10,620 bases of DNA. It comes from Clostridia bacterium (GTDB lineage Bacteria > Bacillota_A > Clostridia > Christensenellales > Aristaeellaceae). The translations under genes were made by a program, and so were the position numbers. This document shows positions 1-7,240 of this stretch, piece by piece. Position 1 is the first letter of the stretch. Each line of letters opens with the position of its first letter. The stretch lies in assembly GCA_017530275.1 (NCBI GenBank), contig JAFXMP010000287.1, positions 1 to 10,620 of the forward strand, read 5' to 3'. Below the pieces are notes generated by a model that ran no database searches, had not been told where the DNA came from, and worked only from the letters and a program-made list of their open reading frames with translations.

Positions 1-1035
1 TATATCGTGAAAATGGTCCTGCTGTCGCTTGGCGTTCTGACGCTTTTCAGCGTCTCCTACTGGTTCTTTATGCGCAAGTATTTCATCAGCCCGCTGATGC
101 GCATTCGCGGCAATGTGACGGAGTTTGCCAAGAATGAAACGGCGACCACCATTTCGCTTGCGGATATACGAACGAAGGACGAGATGCAGGAGCTGGCCGA
201 GTCCATTCACCAGATGGAGAACGATATCGTAAAGTATATCGACAGCATCCAGACCATCACAGCGGAAAAGGAGCGCATCGGGGCGGAGCTGAGCATTGCC
301 ACCCAGATCCAGGCGGATATGCTGCCCCGCATTTTCCCGCCGTTCCCGGAACGCCATGAATTTGATCTGTATGCCACGATGGACCCCGCCAAGGAAGTGG
401 GCGGCGATTTCTACGATTTCTTCCTGGTGGACGACGATCATATCTGCCTGGTGATGGCGGACGTATCCGGCAAGGGGGTTCCCGCCGCGCTGTTCATGGT
501 GATCGCCAAAACGCTGATCAAGAACCGGGCGCAGAGAGGCGACAGCCCCGCGGAGATCCTGAAAAACGTAAACGAACAGTTGTGCGAGGGCAACGAGGCG
601 GAACTCTTCGTTACCGTCTGGGTGGCGATCATCGAGATATCCACCGGCAAGGGCCTGGCCGCCAACGCGGGCCACGAGCATCCCGTGATCCGGCGCAAGG
701 ATGGTCAATATGAGTTGGTGATCTACCGCCATTCTGTCGCCCTGGCTGCGATGGAGGGCGCTCGTTTCAGGGAGCATCCCTTTGAACTGTATCCTGGCGA
801 CAGTCTGTTCGTTTACACGGACGGCGTGCCGGAAGCCACCAATGCCAATAACGAGCTGTTTGGCACGGACCGTATGTTGACTTCCCTGAACCGTAACCCC
901 GACGCTTCTCCTCAAGACCTGGTGGGAACTATTCGGCGGGATCTCAACGATTTCGTGGGCGACGCGCCGCAGTTTGACGATATTACTATGCTGGGCTTTC
1001 ATTATAATCGAGCAAAAAAACCTGATAAAAACTGA
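1..1035 (+). CDS. HAMP-domain PP2C-family (SpoIIE/RsbU-type) phosphatase, 5' partial
   Basis: A membrane-bound serine/threonine phosphatase of the SpoIIE/RsbU type, which usually dephosphorylates an anti-sigma-factor antagonist or a similar phosphoprotein. The reading frame is open to base 1 with no ribosome binding site, so the start and probably an extracellular sensor domain lie upstream; the GTG at 7 is only the first start-like codon. Counting from it, residues 3-22 form a membrane helix, about 23-76 a HAMP linker (Pro29, Asp58-Glu59), about 77-105 a coiled coil ending in the QIQADMLP signature, and about 117-335 the PP2C domain. Probable metal-binding acids are Asp134 (VGGDFYD), Asp152 (ADVSGKG), Asp272 (YTDG) and Asp324/325 (FDDIT), so it should be active. 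No rsbT, rsbW or sigma gene is visible, so its partner is unknown. The family assignment is firm; the target is inference. Confidence 0.93.
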   Translation, partial: YIVKMVLLSLGVLTLFSVSYWFFMRKYFISPLMRIRGNVTEFAKNETATTISLADIRTKDEMQELAESIHQMENDIVKYIDSIQTITAEKERIGAELSIATQIQADMLPRIFPPFPERHEFDLYATMDPAKEVGGDFYDFFLVDDDHICLVMADVSGKGVPAALFMVIAKTLIKNRAQRGDSPAEILKNVNEQLCEGNEAELFVTVWVAIIEISTGKGLAANAGHEHPVIRRKDGQYELVIYRHSVALAAMEGARFREHPFELYPGDSLFVYTDGVPEATNANNELFGTDRMLTSLNRNPDASPQDLVGTIRRDLNDFVGDAPQFDDITMLGFHYNRAKKPDKN

Positions 1036-1053
1036 TTTTTGACGCTCTAATTG

Positions 1054-1111
1054 CGATAGGAATGGCCATGCCGCTTTGTCCGGCATGGCCATTCCTATCG
1101 TTCTCGTTTTT
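1054..1111 (+). terminator. Perfect 20-bp hairpin terminator between convergent genes
   Basis: Bases 1054-1073 and 1081-1100 are perfect 20-bp inverted repeats around a 7-base loop. A T-rich stretch follows, with five Ts at 1107-1111 and more beyond. The hairpin starts 18 bases after the phosphatase stop codon, so it best fits an intrinsic terminator for the + strand gene. It also lies 21 bases past the stop of the opposing beta-galactosidase, but that strand has no T-run after the stem. The T-run starts six bases after the stem instead of directly after it, which is slightly atypical. Confidence 0.82.
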
Positions 1112-1121
1112 CTGTTTGATG

Positions 1122-3119
1122 CTATGCTTTTTCATCTTGTTTTGTGAAAACGGCAAAGGAATCGGGAGCCAGGCGTCCTGCTGTCGCATCGAACAGAGGC
1201 GTCCAGTCATTGGAGACGGGGCAGGGGCGTTCCCGGTCGGTGTGGTTCAGGGCGAACAGCCAGGCTTTGTTCCCCTTCCGGCGGCAGACCAATTCCACTC
1301 CGGCGGGAACATCCCCCAAGGTTTGCAGCCCGGCGCGGCTGGTCAGTTCCTCCGCAAAGCGGGCGGCCAGGGCGTCGCCCATCTCTGTGCCCACGTAATA
1401 AATCGTGCCCTTGCCATAGGCGCAGCGTGTAATGGCGGGCGCGCCCGCGTAAAACGACTGTTCGTAATGGGCCAGGGCTTCCGCTCCGTGCAGGGACAGG
1501 ATATCGCACCATTTCTGGCAGGGATAGGAAATCCCATCCCAAATAACGCTGTTTTCGCCGCACAGCAGGCAGTCGTATTCCTCCACAGTCACGCCCGCCG
1601 CCTCCGAAAAGCCCACGGGTAAGGGCCCGTCCGTCAGGCAGGTGTTGTCCATGGCTTTCACGCCTGCCCGCATGGTCAGCACCAGCGTGCCGCCTTCCGC
1701 CGCGTAAGAAAGCAGCTTTTCCGTGCTCTCCGGGCTGTTCAGGTAATGAAGCGGAGCGATCAGCACCTTGTAGGGGGTGAAATCCTGTTCATCGCTGACG
1801 AAATCCAGCGGCACGCTTCGCCGGTACAGGGCCTGATAGTAGACGCGCAGATGCTCGATATAATTCAGATTGGGATGATGGGGCTGGATGCGGATGGCGT
1901 ACTCCTGATCGTAGGAATACAGGATAGCCGCTTCCTCCCGGGGCATGGCCCCCTTCATATCCCGCATCAGGGGCTTCATAGCCTGGATGAACGCAGCGGC
2001 CTCGCGGTACGTGCGGCCCGGTATGCCGCTGTGGGGCAGCAGGCCGTGCCAATACTGCTCCGTACCCACCGCGCAGGAGCGCCAGCGGAAAAACACGATG
2101 GCGTCGGCCCCATGGGCCACGGATTGAGCAGCCCATACGCCCAGCTGCCCCGGCCGGGGAGCGCGGCCCATGATCTGCCATCCGGTAATGCCGCTTTGCT
2201 GCTCCATAATGGCGTAGGGGGCTTGCTTGACGGAACGGATGAAATCAAGGTCCGCCGCTTGGCGGCTGTCCGGAAGCTCGGACGGCTGCCCCAGGAAAAA
2301 GCCGCCCGGATACTGATCGTGAGAGGCAAACTCCAATTGCTTGCCCAATTCATAATAGCTCACCTTATCGGAAAAGCCCATCATGTTCTGGGTGATGAAT
2401 TTATCCGGGGCATATGCGCGCAGGATTTTCGCCTGGAAATCGTGAAATTCCAGGATCAGGTCGGAGCAGAAGCGCTTCCAGTCCAATTCCTGGGAGGGGT
2501 TCTTGCCGGAGGCGGTCATCCGGGGGGCGTGCACCTGATCGAAGCTGTTGTAGCCCTGGCTCCAAAAGGCTGTGCCCCAGTGCGTGTTCAGGGCGTCCAC
2601 CGTGTCGTACTTCTCGCGCAGCCATTGACGGAACCGATTTTCACAGTGGGGGCAGAAGCAAAGCTCGTCGTGGCTGTTGCCCAGCTCGTTGTCCACCTGC
2701 CAGCCGATCACGTTGGGATTGGGGCCGAAATGCTTTGCGTAGGCCGTCACGAACCGCTGGATATGGGCCCGGTAGCCGGGATGAGATTGACAGTCGTGAT
2801 GCCGTCCGCCGAAATGCCGCCTGCGGCCCTGATCATCCATGGGCTCGATGGTGGGGTCCTGTTCGATGATCCAGGTGGGCGGTGCGGCGGTGGGGGTGCC
2901 CAGGATGGTTTTGATGCCATAAGAAGCCAGCAGGGCGATGGCTTCGTCCAGCCAGGCGAAATCAAAGCGCCCTTCTTCCGGTTCCATTTTGAACCAGGAG
3001 AATTCGCCCATGCGCACCACGTCCAAGCCCAGGTCCCGCATCATTTTTGCGTCGGTTTCCCAGCGCTCCCTGGGCCAGTGTTCCGGGTAATAATCTGCGC
3101 CGAATGTGAATGGGATCAT
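1122..3119 (-). CDS. GH42 beta-galactosidase
   Basis: A 665-residue glycoside hydrolase family 42 beta-galactosidase, which removes terminal galactose from short beta-galactosides with retention of configuration. It has no signal peptide, so it should act on imported sugars in the cytoplasm. Residues about 1-385 are the catalytic TIM barrel, with the acid/base Glu145 in the NEL motif and the probable nucleophile Glu306 in IMEQQSG. Cys110, Cys154, Cys156 and Cys159 match the zinc cluster found in this family. About 390-600 is the trimerisation domain and about 605-660 a small C-terminal beta domain; the length is normal. The ATG at 3119 is chosen because AGGAGG lies seven bases upstream. A longer frame from TTG at 3137 would place the ribosome binding site inside the gene. 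No transporter or regulator gene adjoins it here, so the natural substrate is open. Confidence 0.95.
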   Translation of the reverse strand: MIPFTFGADYYPEHWPRERWETDAKMMRDLGLDVVRMGEFSWFKMEPEEGRFDFAWLDEAIALLASYGIKTILGTPTAAPPTWIIEQDPTIEPMDDQGRRRHFGGRHHDCQSHPGYRAHIQRFVTAYAKHFGPNPNVIGWQVDNELGNSHDELCFCPHCENRFRQWLREKYDTVDALNTHWGTAFWSQGYNSFDQVHAPRMTASGKNPSQELDWKRFCSDLILEFHDFQAKILRAYAPDKFITQNMMGFSDKVSYYELGKQLEFASHDQYPGGFFLGQPSELPDSRQAADLDFIRSVKQAPYAIMEQQSGITGWQIMGRAPRPGQLGVWAAQSVAHGADAIVFFRWRSCAVGTEQYWHGLLPHSGIPGRTYREAAAFIQAMKPLMRDMKGAMPREEAAILYSYDQEYAIRIQPHHPNLNYIEHLRVYYQALYRRSVPLDFVSDEQDFTPYKVLIAPLHYLNSPESTEKLLSYAAEGGTLVLTMRAGVKAMDNTCLTDGPLPVGFSEAAGVTVEEYDCLLCGENSVIWDGISYPCQKWCDILSLHGAEALAHYEQSFYAGAPAITRCAYGKGTIYYVGTEMGDALAARFAEELTSRAGLQTLGDVPAGVELVCRRKGNKAWLFALNHTDRERPCPVSNDWTPLFDATAGRLAPDSFAVFTKQDEKA

Positions 3120-3126
3120 GCGTATT

Positions 3127-3132
3127 CCTCCT
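3127..3132 (-). promoter_or_regulatory. Ribosome binding site fixing the beta-galactosidase start
   Basis: The minus strand reads AGGAGG seven bases before the ATG at 3119. This settles the start in favour of that ATG over the in-frame TTG at 3137, whose codons 2-4 would be made of this same sequence. Confidence 0.88.
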
Positions 3133-3154
3133 GCCAAACGGATTTTATGGAATC

Positions 3155-3183
3155 ATCATAAAGCAGAGCTGGGGATTTTTCAA
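3155..3183 (-). promoter_or_regulatory. Sigma-A-type promoter of the beta-galactosidase gene
   Basis: On the minus strand TTGAAA (3183-3178) is followed by exactly 17 bases and TATGAT (3160-3155), close to the housekeeping consensus TTGACA-17-TATAAT. Transcription would start near 3148 and leave a leader of about 29 bases containing the AGGAGG site. Confidence 0.75.
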
Positions 3184-3191
3184 GTGAAAAA
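3176..3191. promoter_or_regulatory. Candidate operator over the beta-galactosidase -35 box
   Basis: TTTTTCA at 3176-3182 and TGAAAAA at 3185-3191 are perfect 7-bp inverted repeats around two bases. The left arm overlaps the -35 box of the minus-strand promoter, where a repressor would block it. The arms are AT-rich and short, so chance is possible, and no regulator gene is visible in the window. Confidence 0.35.
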
Positions 3192-3243
3192 ATGGTTCTC
3201 CTGCCGTTTTTTGCCGAAGGATTCCGCTGGCGCATTCCGAGAA

Positions 3244-3256
3244 TGTGGTATATAAT
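3244..3256 (+). promoter_or_regulatory. radA: Extended -10 promoter of radA
   Basis: TGTGG at 3244-3248 leads directly into TATATAAT (3249-3256), giving a TRTGn-type extended -10 with either TATATA or the exact TATAAT (3251-3256) as hexamer. No good -35 is present at normal spacing, which an extended -10 can tolerate. The expected transcription start is near 3262, some 30 bases before the ATG. Confidence 0.55.
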
Positions 3257-3290
3257 AACCAGGTACGAAGGACGAACGGGGGATAAGGAT

Positions 3291-4673
3291 ATGCCGAAGA
3301 AAAAAACGAGCTTTCAGTGCTCTGCCTGTGGGTATGAGAATCCCCGCTGGATGGGCAAATGCCCTGAATGCGGCGCTTGGAACACCATGGAGGAGATCAT
3401 GCCCGCCCCGGAGGAAGCGGCCCCTAAGCAATACAAGCAGCGGGGCGGCACGGGCAGCGGCGTTAAACCCCTCAAGGACATTGACGCGGACAGCCAGGTG
3501 TATACCGAAAGCGGTCTTCAGGAACTGGACCGGGTGCTGGGCGGCGGCATCGTGGAGGGGTCTATGGTGCTGGTGGGCGGCGATCCCGGTATTGGCAAAT
3601 CCACCCTGCTTTTGCAGGTATGCGATCACCTGTGCAAAATGGGCAGGCGGGTGCTGTATGTCAGCGGCGAGGAAAGCGCCCGGCAGATCAAACTGCGGGC
3701 CCAGCGTTTAGGCGCGGCTGGCAGCGAACTGATGGTGCTCACCGAAAACGCCATGGATCAGGTGGAGGAAAAGCTTCGCACCGTGCAGCCGGAATTCTGC
3801 GTGATCGATTCCATTCAAACCATGTACCGCCCGGAAATGGGCAGCGCTCCCGGCAGCGTGAGCCAGGTGCGGGAAAGCGCCGCCCTGCTCATGCGCTATG
3901 CCAAGCAGGAGGGCTGCGCCATGTTCCTGGTGGGCCACGTGACCAAGGAAGGCTCCCTTGCCGGGCCCCGGGTGCTGGAGCATATGGTGGACGTGGTGCT
4001 CTATTTCGAGGGCGACCGGCAGCATGAATACAGGCTGCTGCGGGCGGTCAAAAACCGCTTCGGTTCGGTGAACGAGCTGGGCATTTTTGAAATGACCGGC
4101 GCGGGCATGCGTCCTGTGGAAAACGCTTCGGAAACCCTGCTCTCCCAGCGGGCAAAAGGAGCCAGCGGCAGCTGCGTTTTCTGCGGGCTGGAGGGCAGCC
4201 GCCCGGTGCTGGTGAACATTCAGGCGCTGGTTTCCCAGTCCTTTTTGGCCGTGCCCCGGCGCACGGCGGACGGCATGGATACCAGCCGGGTCATGCTGCT
4301 GCTGGCGGTGATGGAAAAGCGGGCCCGGCTTAAAATGTACAACCGGGACTGCTATATCAACGTGGCCGGGGGCCTGACGCTGAATGAACCGGCGGCGGAC
4401 CTGGCCTTCTGCATGGCCGTGGCTTCCTCCTACGCCGACCGGCCCGTGCCCGCCGAATGGGCGGTGATGGGCGAAGTGGGACTGGCGGGGGAGGTGCGGG
4501 CCATCGCCCAACTGGAACGCCGGGTGAGCGAATGCCGCAGACTGGGCTTTACCCATATCCTCTGCCCCCGGGACAGCGCGAGGCACGTTAAAGCGCCCGA
4601 GGGGGTAAGCCTCCATGGCGTGGATACCGTGGCCCAGGCCATGGCTGTGCTGGACCTGCTGCCTTCCGCCTGA
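3291..4673 (+). CDS. radA: DNA repair protein RadA (Sms)
   Basis: RadA, a RecA-like hexameric helicase that drives branch migration of recombination intermediates in DNA repair and transformation. The 460-residue protein has the normal family length. Its N-terminal zinc finger uses Cys10, Cys13, Cys24 and Cys27. The ATPase core holds a Walker A motif GDPGIGKST (97-105), a Walker B strand ending at Asp173, and the RadA-specific KNRFG at 254-258. The C-terminal Lon-like domain (about 275-460) serves assembly and DNA binding, not proteolysis, in this family. The ATG at 3291 is preferred because MPKKK leads straight into the zinc finger; an upstream in-frame ATG at 3192 would add 33 unrelated residues covering the promoter. 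A G-rich stretch and AAGGAT just before the ATG give a rather close ribosome binding site. The yacL-like gene follows after 85 bases. Confidence 0.97.
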   Translation: MPKKKTSFQCSACGYENPRWMGKCPECGAWNTMEEIMPAPEEAAPKQYKQRGGTGSGVKPLKDIDADSQVYTESGLQELDRVLGGGIVEGSMVLVGGDPGIGKSTLLLQVCDHLCKMGRRVLYVSGEESARQIKLRAQRLGAAGSELMVLTENAMDQVEEKLRTVQPEFCVIDSIQTMYRPEMGSAPGSVSQVRESAALLMRYAKQEGCAMFLVGHVTKEGSLAGPRVLEHMVDVVLYFEGDRQHEYRLLRAVKNRFGSVNELGIFEMTGAGMRPVENASETLLSQRAKGASGSCVFCGLEGSRPVLVNIQALVSQSFLAVPRRTADGMDTSRVMLLLAVMEKRARLKMYNRDCYINVAGGLTLNEPAADLAFCMAVASSYADRPVPAEWAVMGEVGLAGEVRAIAQLERRVSECRRLGFTHILCPRDSARHVKAPEGVSLHGVDTVAQAMAVLDLLPSA

Positions 4674-4758
4674 GCGTCTTTGATCGGTGCGCGCATGAAA
4701 CGGGGCGGACAGGCGCATACTGGTCATAGCGTATTTTGGGAAGAAAGGAATCGCTGTT

Positions 4759-5601
4759 ATGGAATCTATTCATTTTCCGCCCTTGAACAAAAGCAAAGCG
4801 AGGCTGCTGGGCCTGTTCCTTGGCGCGGCGCTGGCTGCACTGCTGATCCAGCCCATGCGCCTGCTGCCAGACAGTCCGGGCGTCTGCGCTCTGGGATTTA
4901 TGCTATACGCCGCCTTGATGATCTTGGGCTTCCGCGGCGGCGCCAGACTGTGCGCCGGGGAGGAAGCAATGACCCGGGAAAAAAGCGCTGCCTGCCCTAA
5001 AATACTGGATACTTCGGTCATTATCGACGGCCGGGTGCTGGAGATCAGCCGAACGGGATTTTTGGAGGGAGATTTGATCGTGCCCTCTTTCGTGCTGGAC
5101 GAGCTTCGCCATATCGCCGACAGCGCCGACGCCCTGCGCCGTGCCAGGGGCCGAAGGGGCCTGGACATGCTGCGGAAAATGCAGGAGGAGCTGGGACCCA
5201 ATGTGCGGGTAGAGGACGTGCCCCAGGAAGAGGACGCGGAGGTGGATGTTCGGCTCCTTCGCCTGGCTGTGGCAATGAGTGGCGCGGTGATGACCAACGA
5301 CTATAATTTGAACAAGGTGGCCGGGGTTGCGGGCGTGCCCGTGCTGAACGTGAACGATCTGGCGGGGGCTCTGCGGCCTGCGGTGCTGCCTGGGGAGGAA
5401 ATGCCGGTGCGTATCGTAAGGGAAGGAAAGGAGCCGGGACAGGGCGTTGCTTATTTGGATGACGGAACCATGGTGGTGGTTGAAAACGGCCGCCGCTGGG
5501 TAGGGGAAACGCTGGACGCGGAAGTGACCACCGTGCTGCAGACCAGCGCTGGCCGCATGATCTTCGCGCGGGTGAAACCTCACGAAACGCAAGCGGTATG
5601 A
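4759..5601 (+). CDS. yacL: YacL-like PIN-TRAM membrane protein
   Basis: A predicted membrane-anchored PIN-domain nuclease with a C-terminal TRAM domain, related to Bacillus YacL. Residues 15-31 and 41-58 form two membrane helices. The PIN domain spans about 80-205, with the usual acidic set Asp84 ([10 protein letters not shown]), Glu115, Asp163 and Asp181 (TNDYNLNKV). TRAM, a small RNA-binding fold, covers about 210-272 after the family motif VLPGEEM. Typical YacL proteins are about 360 residues with four helices, so this 280-residue form has a shortened anchor. AGAAAGGA lies nine bases before the ATG at 4759. It follows radA by 85 bases with no terminator seen, so co-transcription is likely. 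In many Firmicutes disA lies between radA and yacL; it is absent here. RNase activity and the cellular substrate are inferred from the fold, not known. Confidence 0.88.
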   Translation: MESIHFPPLNKSKARLLGLFLGAALAALLIQPMRLLPDSPGVCALGFMLYAALMILGFRGGARLCAGEEAMTREKSAACPKILDTSVIIDGRVLEISRTGFLEGDLIVPSFVLDELRHIADSADALRRARGRRGLDMLRKMQEELGPNVRVEDVPQEEDAEVDVRLLRLAVAMSGAVMTNDYNLNKVAGVAGVPVLNVNDLAGALRPAVLPGEEMPVRIVREGKEPGQGVAYLDDGTMVVVENGRRWVGETLDAEVTTVLQTSAGRMIFARVKPHETQAV

Positions 5602-5610
5602 CACAGGTTG

Positions 5611-5631
5611 TTTACAGTTGTTACATGTAAA
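5611..5631. promoter_or_regulatory. TTTACA/TGTAAA inverted repeat upstream of the wall-binding gene
   Basis: TTTACA (5611-5616) and TGTAAA (5626-5631) are inverted copies separated by nine bases. Inside them TTACATGTAA (5621-5630) is a perfect 10-bp palindrome. TACA/TGTA units of this kind are typical of regulator sites (for example BlaI-like or MntR-like), but I cannot name the protein. The site lies about 50 bases upstream of the proposed -10 of the next gene and just after the yacL-like stop codon. Confidence 0.4.
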
Positions 5632-5675
5632 TTCGCCATTTTGAAACACTTCTGGAATAGGTTTTTCATGGCCTT

Positions 5676-5686
5676 TGTGGTACAAT
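5676..5686 (+). promoter_or_regulatory. Extended -10 promoter of the peptidoglycan-binding gene
   Basis: TGTGG (5676-5680) directly precedes TACAAT (5681-5686), a TRTGn extended -10. No clear -35 lies 16-18 bases upstream. Transcription would start near 5693 and give a leader of about 58 bases before the ATG at 5752. Confidence 0.6.
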
Positions 5687-5751
5687 AGGCAAGGATACGG
5701 ATGAATAGGAAGCAGAGTATGATCTGTATTCTTTGAGAGGAGGCTTTTTTC

Positions 5752-7116
5752 ATGAAGCGTTTAATTGCATTGCTGCTGGCCCTGTGCCTGATGCTCCCGG
5801 CCTTCGCTTTGGCGGATGACCCGGAGGTTATTGCCGCGCCTACGGAGGAAACCGAAGCGCCCATCACTGCGCCGGCGCGCACGCTGGTCAAGGGTATGAG
5901 CGGCAACGATGTGCTTTACGCCCAGATCCGTTTGGCGCAGTACGGCTACTACACCGGTCCTATGGACAGCAGCTTCGGCAGCGCGATGCTCACCGCCGTG
6001 AAGCAGTTCCAGCGTCGGAACGAGCTGACTGTGGACGGCAAGATCGGCCCCAAGACCCTGGCAGTGCTGAACTCTGACGACGCCATCGGGAAAACGGACC
6101 CCGATCCTGAACAGACCCTGTCCATCGGTCAGAGCGGCGAAGCGGTAAAAGAACTGCAGCGCGCGCTGCGGGACACCTATTATTATACGGGCAAGATCGA
6201 CGGCGTTTTCGGCGCGGAGGTGCTCAAGGCTGTAAAGGCTTTCCAGAACTCCGCCGGGCTCAATGCCGACGGCAAGGCCGGTCCCCGCACGCTGGACGCT
6301 TTGTATAACCGCACCGCGAGAATCTTTAACGGCGGCATTCCTGTCCGCGATTTGGCCCAGGGAAGCCGGGGCTGGGATGTGTATGTGCTGCAGACGAAGC
6401 TGTACAACATGAATTACACCCTCACCTATGCCACCCCCGGGTACTTTGACTCTGTGACCGCCGCCGCTGTGAAGGCTTATCAGAAGGATAACGGCCTGAA
6501 GGTGGACGGCAAATTGGGTTCTACCCTGCGGCGCTATTTGTGGCCCACCGCGGTGAACGATAAAGAAGAAGAACAGAAGCAGTATGAAGGCACCCCGGAC
6601 GATCCTTACACCGAACGCACCCTGAAGTTAAACGCCAGCGGCAATGACGTGGCCAACGCCCAAATGCGGCTCAAGTCCGCCGGTTATTATTTCGGCTCAG
6701 CCGACGGCGTTTTCGGCAAGGATACCAAGGATGCCGTTATCCGCCTGCAGAAAGATTACAACCTCAAGCAGGACGGCATTATCGGACCGCAAACCTGGGC
6801 TGTGATCAAGAGCCTGAACGTGTCCAACGCTGAACCCACCGTGGTTGACAATAACAAGACGGCTGTTGGCGCTTATACCTACAAGCTGCAGCGGGGTTCC
6901 CGAGGCCCGCAGGTGACAAAGCTGCAGCAGCAGCTGATCACGCTGGGCTATCTGGCAGAAGGTGAAGACGACGGCAAGTTCGGCCCCATCACCGCCTGGG
7001 CTTTGATGCTGTTCCAGCAGGATGAGGGAATCAACGTGGACGGCATTGCCGGATATCAGACCTTTGTTTCGCTGAATGAAGCCCTGGGTGTGCAATGGGA
7101 TATTCCCGTAGGCTGA
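5752..7116 (+). CDS. Secreted protein with five peptidoglycan-binding (PG_binding_1) repeats
   Basis: A 454-residue exported protein that probably binds the cell wall or spore cortex. Residues 1-21 form a signal peptide with likely cleavage after ALA at 21, followed by an acidic, proline-rich stretch to about 42. Five PG_binding_1 repeats follow at about 43-106, 122-186, 198-263, 289-354 and 377-443. Each carries the family's L-Q/V-L-G-Y-Y-G-D-G-F-G pattern and ends in a DGKIGPKT-like turn. Repeat 3 is the most divergent, with an inserted loop and DGKLGST. A charged linker (about 268-288) separates repeats 3 and 4. No amidase, transglycosylase, L,D-transpeptidase or anchoring domain is present, so it may be an adaptor or wall-coating protein. 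AGGAGG lies eight bases before the ATG. It has its own candidate promoter and a strong terminator, so it is probably monocistronic. The exact role is unknown. Confidence 0.93.
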   Translation: MKRLIALLLALCLMLPAFALADDPEVIAAPTEETEAPITAPARTLVKGMSGNDVLYAQIRLAQYGYYTGPMDSSFGSAMLTAVKQFQRRNELTVDGKIGPKTLAVLNSDDAIGKTDPDPEQTLSIGQSGEAVKELQRALRDTYYYTGKIDGVFGAEVLKAVKAFQNSAGLNADGKAGPRTLDALYNRTARIFNGGIPVRDLAQGSRGWDVYVLQTKLYNMNYTLTYATPGYFDSVTAAAVKAYQKDNGLKVDGKLGSTLRRYLWPTAVNDKEEEQKQYEGTPDDPYTERTLKLNASGNDVANAQMRLKSAGYYFGSADGVFGKDTKDAVIRLQKDYNLKQDGIIGPQTWAVIKSLNVSNAEPTVVDNNKTAVGAYTYKLQRGSRGPQVTKLQQQLITLGYLAEGEDDGKFGPITAWALMLFQQDEGINVDGIAGYQTFVSLNEALGVQWDIPVG

Positions 7117-7146
7117 TTCAGGCGTAAAACAAAATATGAAAATATG

Positions 7147-7171
7147 CCCGTCGGTTTTCCGGCGGGTTTTT
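7147..7171 (+). terminator. Intrinsic terminator after the peptidoglycan-binding gene
   Basis: CCCGTCGG (7147-7154) pairs with CCGGCGGG (7159-7166), an 8-bp stem with one G-T pair and a TTTT loop. Five Ts follow at once (7167-7171), then further T-runs. It lies 30 bases after the stop codon at 7116. Confidence 0.93.
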
Positions 7172-7240
7172 CTGTCTTTTTTTGTTGGAATAAGGCGATC
7201 ATGACCGGCGAAAACTATCCTTCGAACAGGAGGGATAGGA

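Noticed and set aside
1746..3161. A 471-codon open frame on the + strand opposite the beta-galactosidase
   Set aside because: Its translation is low-complexity and matches no family, while the minus strand encodes a complete GH42 with catalytic residues. It is a GC-driven shadow.
3708..4727. A 339-codon minus-strand frame opposite radA
   Set aside because: The translation is His/Gly/Pro-rich with no domain, and radA is complete on the + strand.
4674..4758. Possible promoter or terminator between radA and the yacL-like gene
   Set aside because: No convincing hairpin with T-run and no paired -35/-10 boxes; read-through from radA is simpler.
4903..5685. A 260-codon minus-strand frame opposite the yacL-like gene
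   Set aside because: Shadow of a conserved PIN-TRAM gene; composition is not protein-like.
5701..5736. An 11-codon ATG-to-TGA frame in the leader of the peptidoglycan-binding gene, ending just before its AGGAGG
   Set aside because: Its AAGGA site would lie at the very 5' end of the predicted transcript, and so short a frame is expected by chance. Conservation would be needed.
7172..7230. Search for a sigma-E promoter before spoIID
   Set aside because: CTATCCTT near 7215 is a poor -10 and the only ATA-type -35 (7190-7192) is 22 bases away instead of about 16-17.
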